Assembly: GCA_947380285.1 (NCBI GenBank) | Contig: CANCQD010000038.1 | Coordinates: 1 to 18,533 of the forward strand | From: Burkholderiaceae bacterium | GTDB lineage: Bacteria; Pseudomonadota; Gammaproteobacteria; Burkholderiales; Burkholderiaceae | Length of the DNA stretch: 18,533 nt | Direction of reading: 5' to 3' | Shown: positions 1 through 6,689 of the stretch, one piece after another | Position numbering within the stretch: position 1 is the first letter of the stretch | Layout: every line of letters starts with the position of its first letter | Position numbers and translations under genes: made by a program | Notes under the pieces: model-generated | Database searches by the model: none | The model's input: only the letters and a program-made list of their open reading frames with translations | Told to the model about the DNA's origin: nothing

Positions 1-113
1 TTCATGATCTCCATTTTCTCAGGCTTAGTACGCTTGTTTTTTGAAGTTGTGTAGAAGTGACCAGTACCTGCTGATGACTCTAACTTGATTTTTTCTCTGC
101 CGCCTTTAGCCAT
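1..113 (-). CDS. rpmG: 50S ribosomal protein L33, 3' part outside the window
   Basis: The gene runs off the left edge; the 37 N-terminal residues present begin [13 protein letters not shown] and continue with the L33 hallmark [13 protein letters not shown]. The family is usually about 55 residues, so roughly a third is missing. L33 is a small protein of the large ribosomal subunit near the E site. No cysteine occurs in the visible part, so this looks like the zinc-free form. The start is preceded by a good ribosome binding site (GGAG, seven bases before ATG). It lies 11 bases after rpmB on the same strand, the usual rpmB-rpmG operon order, and is probably cotranscribed from the promoter near 395. 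Confidence 0.95.
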   Translation of the reverse strand, partial: MAKGGREKIKLESSAGTGHFYTTSKNKRTKPEKMEIM

Positions 114-124
114 TTGTGCGCTCC

Positions 125-358
125 TTAAATTTCGCCACGTGCACGCAGATCAGACAACACGGCATCGATGCCGTTCTTGTCGATAACGCGCAAACCAGCA
201 TTGGTTAAGCGCAAGCTAATCCAACGGTTTTCAGATTCAACCCAGAAACGACGGTTTTGCAAATTCGGCAAAAAGCGACGCTTCGTTTTATTGTTTGCAT
301 GGGATACATTGTTGCCAACCATCGGCTTCTTCCCAGTGACTTGGCAAACTTTTGCCAT
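125..358 (-). CDS. rpmB: 50S ribosomal protein L28
   Basis: The 77-residue product starts [20 protein letters not shown], the typical L28 N-terminus, and has the basic [15 protein letters not shown] stretch followed by the conserved [16 protein letters not shown] segment. Length matches the family (77-78). Only one cysteine (C5) is present, so the four-cysteine zinc-binding variant is absent. L28 is a structural protein of the 50S subunit. The start has a GGAG ribosome binding site eight bases upstream. The gene is first in an rpmB-rpmG pair, downstream of radC on the same strand, which is the arrangement known from E. coli and many proteobacteria. Confidence 0.97.
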   Translation of the reverse strand: MAKVCQVTGKKPMVGNNVSHANNKTKRRFLPNLQNRRFWVESENRWISLRLTNAGLRVIDKNGIDAVLSDLRARGEI

Positions 359-389
359 GACATAACTCCATTAATTGCGAAAAAAGAAG

Positions 390-398
390 ATTGTATCA
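390..398 (-). promoter_or_regulatory. Extended -10 promoter for rpmB-rpmG
   Basis: On the minus strand the sequence TGATACAAT is a TG-n extended -10 element with a 5/6 match to TATAAT. No good -35 hexamer sits at the right distance, which is typical of extended -10 promoters. Transcription would begin near 383, giving a leader of about 25 nt that contains the rpmB ribosome binding site. This is a pattern-based prediction. Confidence 0.5.
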
Positions 399-406
399 GT
401 CCTAGC

Positions 407-430
407 CCATTTTGGGCTAGCCCTAAATGG
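407..430. repeat. 24-bp near-perfect palindrome upstream of rpmB
   Basis: The dyad is centred between 418 and 419, with 11 of 12 base pairs matching and a core GGGCTAGCCC. A second, overlapping inverted repeat pairs 402-409 with 413-420 (8 bp, 3-nt loop). The palindrome lies immediately upstream of the predicted rpmB -10 element, where a -35 box or an operator would sit. It is also between radC and rpmB, but no T-run follows it on either strand, so it does not look like a standard intrinsic terminator. What binds it, if anything, is unknown. Confidence 0.6.
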
Positions 431-502
431 CTTTGTTGTAAGGTAATTAGAAATAAAACGTGTGATTCGGTGCAATATAGAGTTAAAAGTTAGCATTTAC
501 TA

Positions 503-1198
503 TCATTTATTCCCATTATTCATAAGGCCTGAGTCTGAAAAAGAGAAAAAACCGCTGCCACTCACAATGCAGTGATCCAGAAGTTGAATATCTACTAGTT
601 GTAAGGCATTTGCTAGCAACTTAGTAAGTTCTTGGTCTGCATCGCTTGGTAATGGGTTGCCGCTAGGGTGGTTATGCGCCACGATCAGGGCGCTGGCATT
701 TTTGGCAAGGGCTTCCTTGAGGATTTCCCGGGGGTAGATAGCTGTCTGGGTAATTGACCCCCTAAAAAGCTCATCGCATTCAATTAGGTGGAGGCGTGAG
801 TCCAGGTAGAGACACAGGAAGACCTCATGGGGAAGGCGTCCAATTTTGGCCTGCAAGAACTCTCTGACGTTGTTGGGTGATGAAAAGATGGGGTCTTGGC
901 TAAGACCGTCCTCCAGGCTGCGTTTAACTAATTCATAGGCTGCTTGAATTTGGGACCATTTGGAGAGCCCCATTCCATGAATTCGGGTAAATTCTTCAGA
1001 GGTACTGGCTAAAAGTCGGGGAAGGCTTCCGAAATGATGAAGGAGGTCTTTGGCTAGGGCAACAGCGCTTTTGCCTTTTACCCCGACCCGCAAAAATATG
1101 GCAAGTAGCTCTGCATCAGAAAGGGCAGCAGCGCCCCTTAAGCGTAGCTTTTCTCGAGGCTGCTCATTTTTGGGCCAGTCCGTAATGGGAGGGTGCAC
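503..1198 (-). CDS. radC: RadC family JAB/MPN domain protein
   Basis: The N-terminal part (ITDWPKNEQPREKLRLRGA, then LSDAELLAIFLRVG) and a helix-hairpin-helix-like segment (IHGMGLSKW) are typical of RadC. The C-terminal MPN/JAB domain carries the metal-binding motif HNHPSGNPLPSDAD (H175, H177 and D188 when counted from the GTG at 1198). The family is a predicted metalloprotease or DNA-processing protein; its old assignment to DNA repair is doubtful. An open frame continues upstream to 1357, but that runs antisense into fkpB and does not match the family. I chose GTG at 1198 (231 aa), which puts the conserved ITDW motif at the N-terminus. GTG at 1225 (240 aa) is the alternative; neither has a strong ribosome binding site. 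It is followed on the same strand by rpmB and rpmG, a conserved order. Confidence 0.9.
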   Translation of the reverse strand: MHPPITDWPKNEQPREKLRLRGAAALSDAELLAIFLRVGVKGKSAVALAKDLLHHFGSLPRLLASTSEEFTRIHGMGLSKWSQIQAAYELVKRSLEDGLSQDPIFSSPNNVREFLQAKIGRLPHEVFLCLYLDSRLHLIECDELFRGSITQTAIYPREILKEALAKNASALIVAHNHPSGNPLPSDADQELTKLLANALQLVDIQLLDHCIVSGSGFFSFSDSGLMNNGNK

Positions 1199-1222
1199 AG
1201 CTAACGCAGGCCTAGATACAAT
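1194..1222 (+). promoter_or_regulatory. Predicted promoter for leaderless fkpB
   Basis: TGCACA (1194-1199, 4/6 to the -35 consensus), a 17-nt spacer, then TACAAT (1217-1222, 5/6 to the -10 consensus). The -10 box ends six bases before the fkpB ATG at 1229, so the expected transcription start coincides with the start codon. The element lies within or beside the 5' end of the divergent radC gene. Confidence 0.5.
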
Positions 1223-1228
1223 CACCTT

Positions 1229-1675
1229 ATGACTAAGTTTACCGTTTTGCCTAATTCCTATTTGACTCTCAACTATCGGCTCACTTTGCCCAATGGGGAG
1301 GATTACATCAATACTTTTATCGATCGTCCTGCGACGGTTTTGATGGGGTCTGGACAATTTGCTCCTTGTTTTGAAAATGTCTTGCTGGGCTTATCTGTTG
1401 GTGAGAAAAAAAGTGCGATTCTTGCCCCTGAGGAAAGTTTTGGTGAGCGCAAAGAAGATTTAGTGCAATGGGTGTCCCTGAAGGCGCTTAAAGAAGGTCG
1501 CGATGACGATGTGGAATTTAATCCAGGCGATGTGATTGAGTTCAACGCGCCAGGAGGGGCTCAGTACGCGGGTGTATTGCAATCGATCAATGATGATGGT
1601 GCATGGTTTGACTTTAATCATCCCTTGGCAGGAAGGCCCGTAACTTTTGAAGCAGAGATTGTGGCGATTTTGTAA
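1229..1675 (+). CDS. fkpB: FKBP-type peptidyl-prolyl isomerase, SlpA/FkpB type
   Basis: The 148-residue protein matches the short SlpA/FkpB group in length (about 149 in E. coli) and layout. It has the FKBP strand LTLNYRLTLPNGED, the LLGLSVGEKKSAILAPEESFG segment that precedes the inserted flap (IF) domain, and the C-terminal signature WFDFNHPLAGRPVTFEAEI. It catalyses cis-trans isomerisation of prolyl bonds and is a chaperone-like cytoplasmic protein. No signal peptide is present. It precedes ispH by three bases, an association seen widely in proteobacteria. There is no Shine-Dalgarno sequence before ATG 1229, and the next methionine is too far into the domain to be the start. The predicted -10 box six bases upstream suggests a leaderless transcript. 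Confidence 0.95.
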   Translation: MTKFTVLPNSYLTLNYRLTLPNGEDYINTFIDRPATVLMGSGQFAPCFENVLLGLSVGEKKSAILAPEESFGERKEDLVQWVSLKALKEGRDDDVEFNPGDVIEFNAPGGAQYAGVLQSINDDGAWFDFNHPLAGRPVTFEAEIVAIL

Positions 1676-1678
1676 ACC

Positions 1679-2620
1679 ATGAGTGATTTCAATAACGCAG
1701 AAATTTTGATGGCTCAGCCGCGTGGTTTTTGCGCGGGTGTAGATCGTGCGATCAATATTGTCAATGAGGCACTTGATCGTTTTGGCGCACCAATATACGT
1801 ACGCCATGAAATTGTGCATAACGCTTATGTAGTAAAAGAGTTGCGCGATAAGGGCGCAGTCTTTGTAGATGAATTGCATGAAGTTCCGCAAGGCGGCATC
1901 GTTGTATTTAGTGCTCATGGCGTTTCTCAGGAAGTGCGTAAGGAGGCTGAGGCACGAGGCCTGCAGGTGTATGACGCCACTTGCCCCTTGGTTACCAAGG
2001 TTCATCTTGAAGTTGTCAAAATGTGTAAAGACGGCTTTACGGTATTGATGATTGGTCATGCAGGGCACCCTGAGGTTGAAGGCACGATGGGGCAAGTTAA
2101 ACAAGGTGTTTTCTTAATTGAGAAACTTGGCGATGTGAGCTCTTTACCATTCCTGCCAGATGAAAAGATTGCATTTGTTACCCAGACAACACTCTCAGTA
2201 GATGAGACGAAAGAAATTGTCGAAGCGCTAACCAAAAAGTTTCCCAATATTGTTCAGCCCCGTAAACAAGATATTTGTTATGCCACTCAGAATCGTCAGG
2301 ATGCTGTGAAATTCATGGCACCTCAGGTTGAGGTGGTTATTGTGGTGGGAAGTGCGACGAGCTCAAACTCTAATCGCCTGCGTGAACTTTCTGAAAAGCT
2401 CGGTGTTCCGTCTTACATGGTGGATGCCCCTGAGCAGCTCAAGCCAGAATGGTTTGTTGGAAAAAAACGGGTTGGTTTAACTGCGGGAGCATCTGCACCA
2501 GAAAGTTTGGCCCAGTCTATTGTCAGTCGCATACAGGAGTTTGGGCCTAGAAGTGTGCGTGCGCTTGATGGTGTAGTCGAGGACGTTACCTTTTCCTTGC
2601 CAAAAAATTTAGTTGATTGA
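1679..2620 (+). CDS. ispH: 4-hydroxy-3-methylbut-2-enyl diphosphate reductase
   Basis: This is the last enzyme of the MEP isoprenoid pathway. It reduces HMBPP to isopentenyl and dimethylallyl diphosphate with a [4Fe-4S] cluster. The three cluster ligands are visible: C18 in PRGFCAGVDRA, C102 in DATCPLVTKVH and C200 in DICYATQNRQ. The catalytic glutamate is in GHPEVEGT (E132). The 313-residue length fits the family (316 in E. coli). The start lies three bases after the fkpB stop and has only a weak ribosome binding site, so it is probably translated by coupling to fkpB. The C-terminus ends in FSLPKNLVD. The downstream importer gene starts within 30 bases, so read-through into it is likely unless an internal promoter exists. 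Confidence 0.98.
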   Translation: MSDFNNAEILMAQPRGFCAGVDRAINIVNEALDRFGAPIYVRHEIVHNAYVVKELRDKGAVFVDELHEVPQGGIVVFSAHGVSQEVRKEAEARGLQVYDATCPLVTKVHLEVVKMCKDGFTVLMIGHAGHPEVEGTMGQVKQGVFLIEKLGDVSSLPFLPDEKIAFVTQTTLSVDETKEIVEALTKKFPNIVQPRKQDICYATQNRQDAVKFMAPQVEVVIVVGSATSSNSNRLRELSEKLGVPSYMVDAPEQLKPEWFVGKKRVGLTAGASAPESLAQSIVSRIQEFGPRSVRALDGVVEDVTFSLPKNLVD

Positions 2621-2636
2621 AGCATCTATTCATAAC

Positions 2637-2643
2637 AGAGGAG
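2637..2643 (+). promoter_or_regulatory. Ribosome binding site that points to an ATT start
   Basis: AGAGGAG at 2637-2643 is a strong Shine-Dalgarno match. The in-frame codon at ideal distance (six bases) is ATT at 2650. No ATG, GTG or TTG lies at a suitable distance in this frame; the only standard candidate, TTG 2617, is upstream of the site. Confidence 0.6.
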
Positions 2644-2649
2644 CCGCAT

Positions 2650-3828
2650 ATTTTCAGATCACGCATTACTTTTGCAAGAAGTACCCTTGCTTTGGCGGCC
2701 TCTGCTTTGCTATTGGCTGCTTGCAGCAAAGCTGGCGATAAGTCTGCCGCATCTCCAATCGATGGCGTTGAAGTGAAGATTGGCCACGTAGCCCCGCTCA
2801 CTGGGCCTATTGCGCACTTGGGCAAGGATAATGAGAATGGCGCTCGCCTTGCAATTGAGGAGATCAATAAAGTAGGCTTAACGATTGATGGAAAAAAAGT
2901 AGTTCTGACTTTGGTGCCCGAGGATGATGCAGAAGATCCAAAAACGGCTACGCAGGTTGCGCAAAAATTAGTAGATACTAAGGTGGCAGGAGTAGTGGGT
3001 CATCTGAATTCTGGAACAAGTATTCCGGCATCACGTATTTATAGCGATGCAGGCATTACACAAATTTCTCCATCGGCAACTAACCCTGACTACACCAAGC
3101 AAGGTTTTAAGACAACCTATCGCTTAGTGGCAACTGATGCCCAACAAGGTCCAGCGTTAGCTAATTACGTTGTGAATACCTTGAAGGCAAAGACTGTAGC
3201 GATTATTGATGACTCAACCCAGTATGGCAAAGGTTTGGCTGACGAATTTGAGAAAACGGTTAAAGCTGCTGGCATGAAAGTGGTGACCCGTGAAGCAAGT
3301 AATAACAAGGCTACTGATTTCAAGGCAATCTTGACGAAGATTAAAGGCAGTAAGCCCGATGTCATCATGTATGGTGGCATGGACGCTACTGGCGGTCCAT
3401 TAAGCAAGCAAGCGGCTGAGCTGGGTATTAAGGCGAAGGTGGTTGGCGGTGATGGCATGTGTACTGAGAAGCTTTCTGAATTAGCTGGTGATGCCATAGT
3501 AAATGTGACCTGCTCCGAAGCTGGCATGGCTTTATCGAAGATGGCTCAAGGTGCCGACTTCCAGAAGCGATATAAAGAGCGCTTTAATTCTGATGTACAG
3601 ATTTATGCGCCCTTTACCTACGATGCTGTCTATGTCTTTGTAGATTCTATGAAGCGTGCAAACTCAACCGATCCTGCAAAGATTTTGGCTGTTATGCCTG
3701 ATACAAAAATGCAAGGCTTGGTAGGTAATATTGCTTTTGATAACAAAGGCGATATGAAAGAAGGGGTAATCACCTTGTACGACTTCAAGGACAAAAAGAA
3801 AAACGTTCTTGAAGTCATTAAGATGTAA
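2650..3828 (+). CDS. Branched-chain amino acid ABC transporter substrate-binding lipoprotein
   Basis: This is a type I periplasmic binding protein of the LivJ/LivK family that captures substrate for the downstream permease. The mature part opens VKIGHVAPLTGPIAHLGKD and has the typical ENGARLAIEEIN and GVVGHLNSGTSIPAS segments; two cysteines (C271, C288) could form a disulfide. Counted from the ATT at 2650 the protein has 392 residues. Its N-terminus is a textbook lipoprotein signal: basic FRSRITFARS, a hydrophobic stretch, then lipobox LAAC with C25 followed by Ser, which predicts an outer-membrane lipoprotein. I chose ATT 2650 because of the ribosome binding site at 2637-2643. The alternative TTG 2617 overlaps the ispH stop, has no ribosome binding site, and adds 11 residues with two glutamates before the signal peptide. 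The substrate is probably leucine, isoleucine or valine; a related amino acid or amide cannot be excluded. Confidence 0.9.
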   Translation: MFRSRITFARSTLALAASALLLAACSKAGDKSAASPIDGVEVKIGHVAPLTGPIAHLGKDNENGARLAIEEINKVGLTIDGKKVVLTLVPEDDAEDPKTATQVAQKLVDTKVAGVVGHLNSGTSIPASRIYSDAGITQISPSATNPDYTKQGFKTTYRLVATDAQQGPALANYVVNTLKAKTVAIIDDSTQYGKGLADEFEKTVKAAGMKVVTREASNNKATDFKAILTKIKGSKPDVIMYGGMDATGGPLSKQAAELGIKAKVVGGDGMCTEKLSELAGDAIVNVTCSEAGMALSKMAQGADFQKRYKERFNSDVQIYAPFTYDAVYVFVDSMKRANSTDPAKILAVMPDTKMQGLVGNIAFDNKGDMKEGVITLYDFKDKKKNVLEVIKM

Positions 3829-3840
3829 TGCCTCCTCAAT

Positions 3841-3875
3841 AAAAAATGGCGCCGCTAATGCGGTGCTATTTTTTT
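3841..3875 (+). terminator. Intrinsic terminator between binding-protein gene and livH
   Basis: An eight-pair stem (3848-3855 with 3860-3867, two of them G-T wobbles) with a TAAT loop is followed by A and seven Ts (3869-3875). The flanking A-run and T-run extend the pairing. It lies 12 bases after the binding-protein stop and 25 bases before livH, so it should work as a partial terminator inside the operon. Confidence 0.85.
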
Positions 3876-3899
3876 AAGACTCAATCAATCCTCGACCTC

Positions 3900-4835
3900 A
3901 TGGATATCCTTCTTCAGCAGATCATTAACGGCTTAGTGCTGGGCAGTATCTATGCCTTGATTGCCTTGGGTTACACCATGGTGTACGGTGTGTTGGGGAT
4001 TATTAATTTCGCACACGGCGAAGTATTGATGATTGGCGCAATGGTTTCTCTATCGCTATTGCGCTTGATTCTAAATTTAACCAGTGATTTGCCGGGATGG
4101 CTCATGCTTTTGATCGTACTGCCAGTGACGATGGCAGTTTGCGCAGGATTAAGTTATTGGATTGAGAGAATTGCTTACCGCCCCCTACGAAATGCACCAC
4201 GTCTGGCGCCACTGATATCGGCAATTGGCATGTCAATTTTGCTGCAAACGATTGCCATGATGATTTGGTCACGCAATCCCATGACTTATCCACAATTATT
4301 ACCCTCTAGCCCAATTGATTTATGGGGAAGCGGTGCCACGATTACCGGTAAAGAAATCGTGATTATCGTTGTGGCTTTGGCGGTAATGTCCGGCTTATTG
4401 TTCTTGGTTGAAAAAACAAAGCTTGGCAGGGCGATGCGGGCAACTGCTGAGCAAACACAAATTGCTGCGCTGATGGGTGTTAATCCGAATCGTGTGATCT
4501 CAATCACCTTTATGTTGGGTGGTGCATTAGCGGGACTAGCGGGCGTCATGATTGCAAGTAATTACGGTAACGTGCATTTTTATATGGGTTTCATTCCTGG
4601 CCTTAAGGCATTTACAGCTGCAGTTCTTGGTGGCATCGGAAATTTACAAGGTGCGATGCTGGGAGGTCTACTTCTGGGTTTGATCGAATCCTTGGGTGCT
4701 GGATATATTGGTGATCTCACTGGTGGAGTTTTTGGCTCCAACTATCAAGATATCTTTGCATTCCTAGTGTTGATCTTGGTTTTGGTATTGCGACCCACTG
4801 GTTTATTGGGTGAGAAGGTTTCAGATCGTGCTTGA
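3900..4835 (+). CDS. livH: Branched-chain amino acid ABC transporter permease LivH
   Basis: The start ILLQQIINGLVLGSIYALIA followed by LGYTMVYGVLGIINFAHGE is the LivH signature. The protein has 311 residues with about eight hydrophobic segments. The permease loop that contacts the ATPase is visible as LGRAMRATAEQTQIAALMGV, followed by the family motif AAVLGGIGNLQGAMLGG. It forms the inner-membrane channel with LivM. I chose ATG 3900 because it aligns with the family; an ATG at 3846 in frame lies inside the terminator hairpin. The ribosome binding site is poor, so translation may depend on read-through transcripts and local structure. The 3' end overlaps livM by eight bases. Confidence 0.95.
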   Translation: MDILLQQIINGLVLGSIYALIALGYTMVYGVLGIINFAHGEVLMIGAMVSLSLLRLILNLTSDLPGWLMLLIVLPVTMAVCAGLSYWIERIAYRPLRNAPRLAPLISAIGMSILLQTIAMMIWSRNPMTYPQLLPSSPIDLWGSGATITGKEIVIIVVALAVMSGLLFLVEKTKLGRAMRATAEQTQIAALMGVNPNRVISITFMLGGALAGLAGVMIASNYGNVHFYMGFIPGLKAFTAAVLGGIGNLQGAMLGGLLLGLIESLGAGYIGDLTGGVFGSNYQDIFAFLVLILVLVLRPTGLLGEKVSDRA

Positions 4836-5919
4836 GATTCTTGCGGCCAATCGCTTGAGTCGCTCTGTATATCTGTGGCTTGGAGTTCTCGTATTAGTAC
4901 TTTTGCCTTGGGTGGTTGGGGCTGGCGGTGGTAACTATTGGGTGCGGGTACTCGATTTTGCCTTGCTTTATATCGTTCTAGCTCTGGGCTTAAATGTCGT
5001 AGTGGGCTTTGCGGGCCTTTTGGATTTGGGATACATCGCCTTTTATGCTTTGGGCGCCTATAGCTTTGCGTTATTGGCTTCACCACATCTACCTACTCAG
5101 TTTGAAACTATTGCAGCGACCTTTCCAGAGGGGATGCATTTTTCACCCTGGATGGTGGCGGTGTTCTCAATTATTTTAGCCGCCTTATTTGGGCTAATCT
5201 TGGGTTTGCCGACGCTTCAGTTGCGCGGCGATTATTTGGCGATTGTTACCCTAGGTTTCGGTGAAATTATTCGGATCTTCATGAATAACTTAGACCGTCC
5301 TTTAAATCTCACCAATGGTCCTAAAGGAATTTCTGGAATTGATCCGATTCAATTATTTGGCATCCCATTTAACAAGCACTTAGACCTAGGCCTCATCCAA
5401 ATCCCGGGTCTGTATTTGGTTTTTTATTTATTTTTATTGTTAGCTATTGCGGTAGCCATTGTTTGTTTGCATTTACAAGATTCGCGCATAGGAAGAGCGT
5501 GGATTGCGATACGTGAAGACGAGATCGCAGCCAAGGCGATGGGCATCAATACGCGAAATATGAAGTTACTTGCCTTTGCAATTGGCGCCTCTTTTGCTGG
5601 AGTAGCGGGTGTATTGTTTTCTGCTTTTCAGGGCTTTGTTTCCCCTGAATCATTTACTCTATGGGAGTCCATCGTAGTTTTGGCTATGGTCGTCCTTGGG
5701 GGTATTGGCCATATTCCAGGCGTGATTTTAGGTGCCGTTCTTTTGGCGGTATTTCCAGAGGTATTGCGTGGCATTGCACAACCAGTTCAGCAGTTTTTGT
5801 TTGGTCATGTGATTGTTGATGTTGAGGTCATCCGCCAATTAATTTATGGCCTAGCTTTGATTTTGATCATGCTCTATCGCCCAGGTGGCATATGGCAAAA
5901 GCACGGAGGTGGGAAATGA
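4828..5919 (+). CDS. livM: Branched-chain amino acid ABC transporter permease LivM
   Basis: This is the second permease subunit of the importer. The LivM core is clear: LYIVLALGLNVVVGFAGLLD, LGYIAFYALGAYSFALL, then LPTLQLRGDYLAIVTLGFGE. The ATPase-contacting loop IGRAWIAIREDEIAAKAMGI is followed by MVVLGGIGHIPGVILGA. The product has 363 residues. The frame is open from a GTG at 4810, but GTG 4828 has the better ribosome binding site (GAGAAGG nine bases upstream), so I use 4828. The start overlaps the livH stop, and the end overlaps the livG start as ATGA, which implies translational coupling along the operon. Confidence 0.95.
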   Translation: MLEILAANRLSRSVYLWLGVLVLVLLPWVVGAGGGNYWVRVLDFALLYIVLALGLNVVVGFAGLLDLGYIAFYALGAYSFALLASPHLPTQFETIAATFPEGMHFSPWMVAVFSIILAALFGLILGLPTLQLRGDYLAIVTLGFGEIIRIFMNNLDRPLNLTNGPKGISGIDPIQLFGIPFNKHLDLGLIQIPGLYLVFYLFLLLAIAVAIVCLHLQDSRIGRAWIAIREDEIAAKAMGINTRNMKLLAFAIGASFAGVAGVLFSAFQGFVSPESFTLWESIVVLAMVVLGGIGHIPGVILGAVLLAVFPEVLRGIAQPVQQFLFGHVIVDVEVIRQLIYGLALILIMLYRPGGIWQKHGGGK

Positions 5920-6689
5920 CCGCTTCCTTGTTATTAGATGTGACTGATGTATCTAAACGTTTTGGCGGTGTGCAGGCGCTAGACTCTGTCAGCTTAAAAG
6001 TGCCGCAAGGAGCGATAGTTGGCTTGATTGGCCCTAATGGTGCCGGCAAGACTACCTTTTTTAATGTCATTACCGGCTTATATCCTGCTGATTCCGGAAT
6101 CTTTTTATTTGATGGCAAAGCGTATTTCCCTGAGTCGGTATCTGAAGTTACTAAATCTGGCTTAGCTAGAACATTTCAAAATATTCGTCTCTTTAGCGAA
6201 ATGTCTGTTCTTGAAAATGTGATGGTGGGATGTCACTGCCGTACAAAATCGGGTCTATTGGGTGCAATCTTTCGCTTTCCCTCTGCCAAGCGTGAAGAGC
6301 AGGCGATACGAGATAAGTCGCACAAGCTATTGTCTTACGTTGGCCTCAGTGACTTTGCGCAGGTCAAGGCGCGCAATCTCTCTTATGGTCATCAGCGTCG
6401 CCTAGAGATTGCGAGAGCCTTGGCTACTGAGCCTAAGCTATTAGCGTTAGATGAGCCTGCTGCTGGCATGAACGCAACTGAGAAATTAGAGCTTCGCGAA
6501 TTGTTATTGCGCATCCGAGCTGATGGTAAAACCATCCTGCTGATTGAGCATGATGTGAGTTTAGTGATGGGAATTTGCGATAGCCTGACAGTGCTAGATT
6601 ACGGCAAAGTCATTGCCATTGGAAAACCTGCAGATGTGCGAGTGCATCCTGAAGTGATCAGGGCCTATCTGGGTCACGGAGCTGTTTGA
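5916..6689 (+). CDS. livG: Branched-chain amino acid ABC transporter ATP-binding protein LivG
   Basis: A cytoplasmic ATPase subunit of 257 residues. Walker A is GPNGAGKT (39-46), the ABC signature is LSYGHQRRLE (155-164), Walker B ends LLALDEP (D179, E180), and the switch histidine is H212 in LIEHD. The signature reads LSYGHQ rather than LSGGQ, which is usual for LivG. The family feature SGLARTFQNIRLF is present. The start ATG 5916 has a perfect GGAGGT ribosome binding site five bases upstream and overlaps the livM stop as ATGA; an earlier in-frame ATG at 5892 lacks such a site. LivG pairs with LivF to drive import. Confidence 0.97.
   Translation: MTASLLLDVTDVSKRFGGVQALDSVSLKVPQGAIVGLIGPNGAGKTTFFNVITGLYPADSGIFLFDGKAYFPESVSEVTKSGLARTFQNIRLFSEMSVLENVMVGCHCRTKSGLLGAIFRFPSAKREEQAIRDKSHKLLSYVGLSDFAQVKARNLSYGHQRRLEIARALATEPKLLALDEPAAGMNATEKLELRELLLRIRADGKTILLIEHDVSLVMGICDSLTVLDYGKVIAIGKPADVRVHPEVIRAYLGHGAV

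Noticed and set aside
1199..1357. N-terminal extension of radC by 53 codons to 1357
   Set aside because: It runs antisense through the fkpB coding region, and the sequence does not resemble RadC until the ITDW motif.
1460..2104. A 214-codon open frame on the minus strand opposite fkpB and ispH
   Set aside because: It is antisense to two well-supported genes, has no family resemblance and no ribosome binding site; it is a shadow of the ispH codon pattern.
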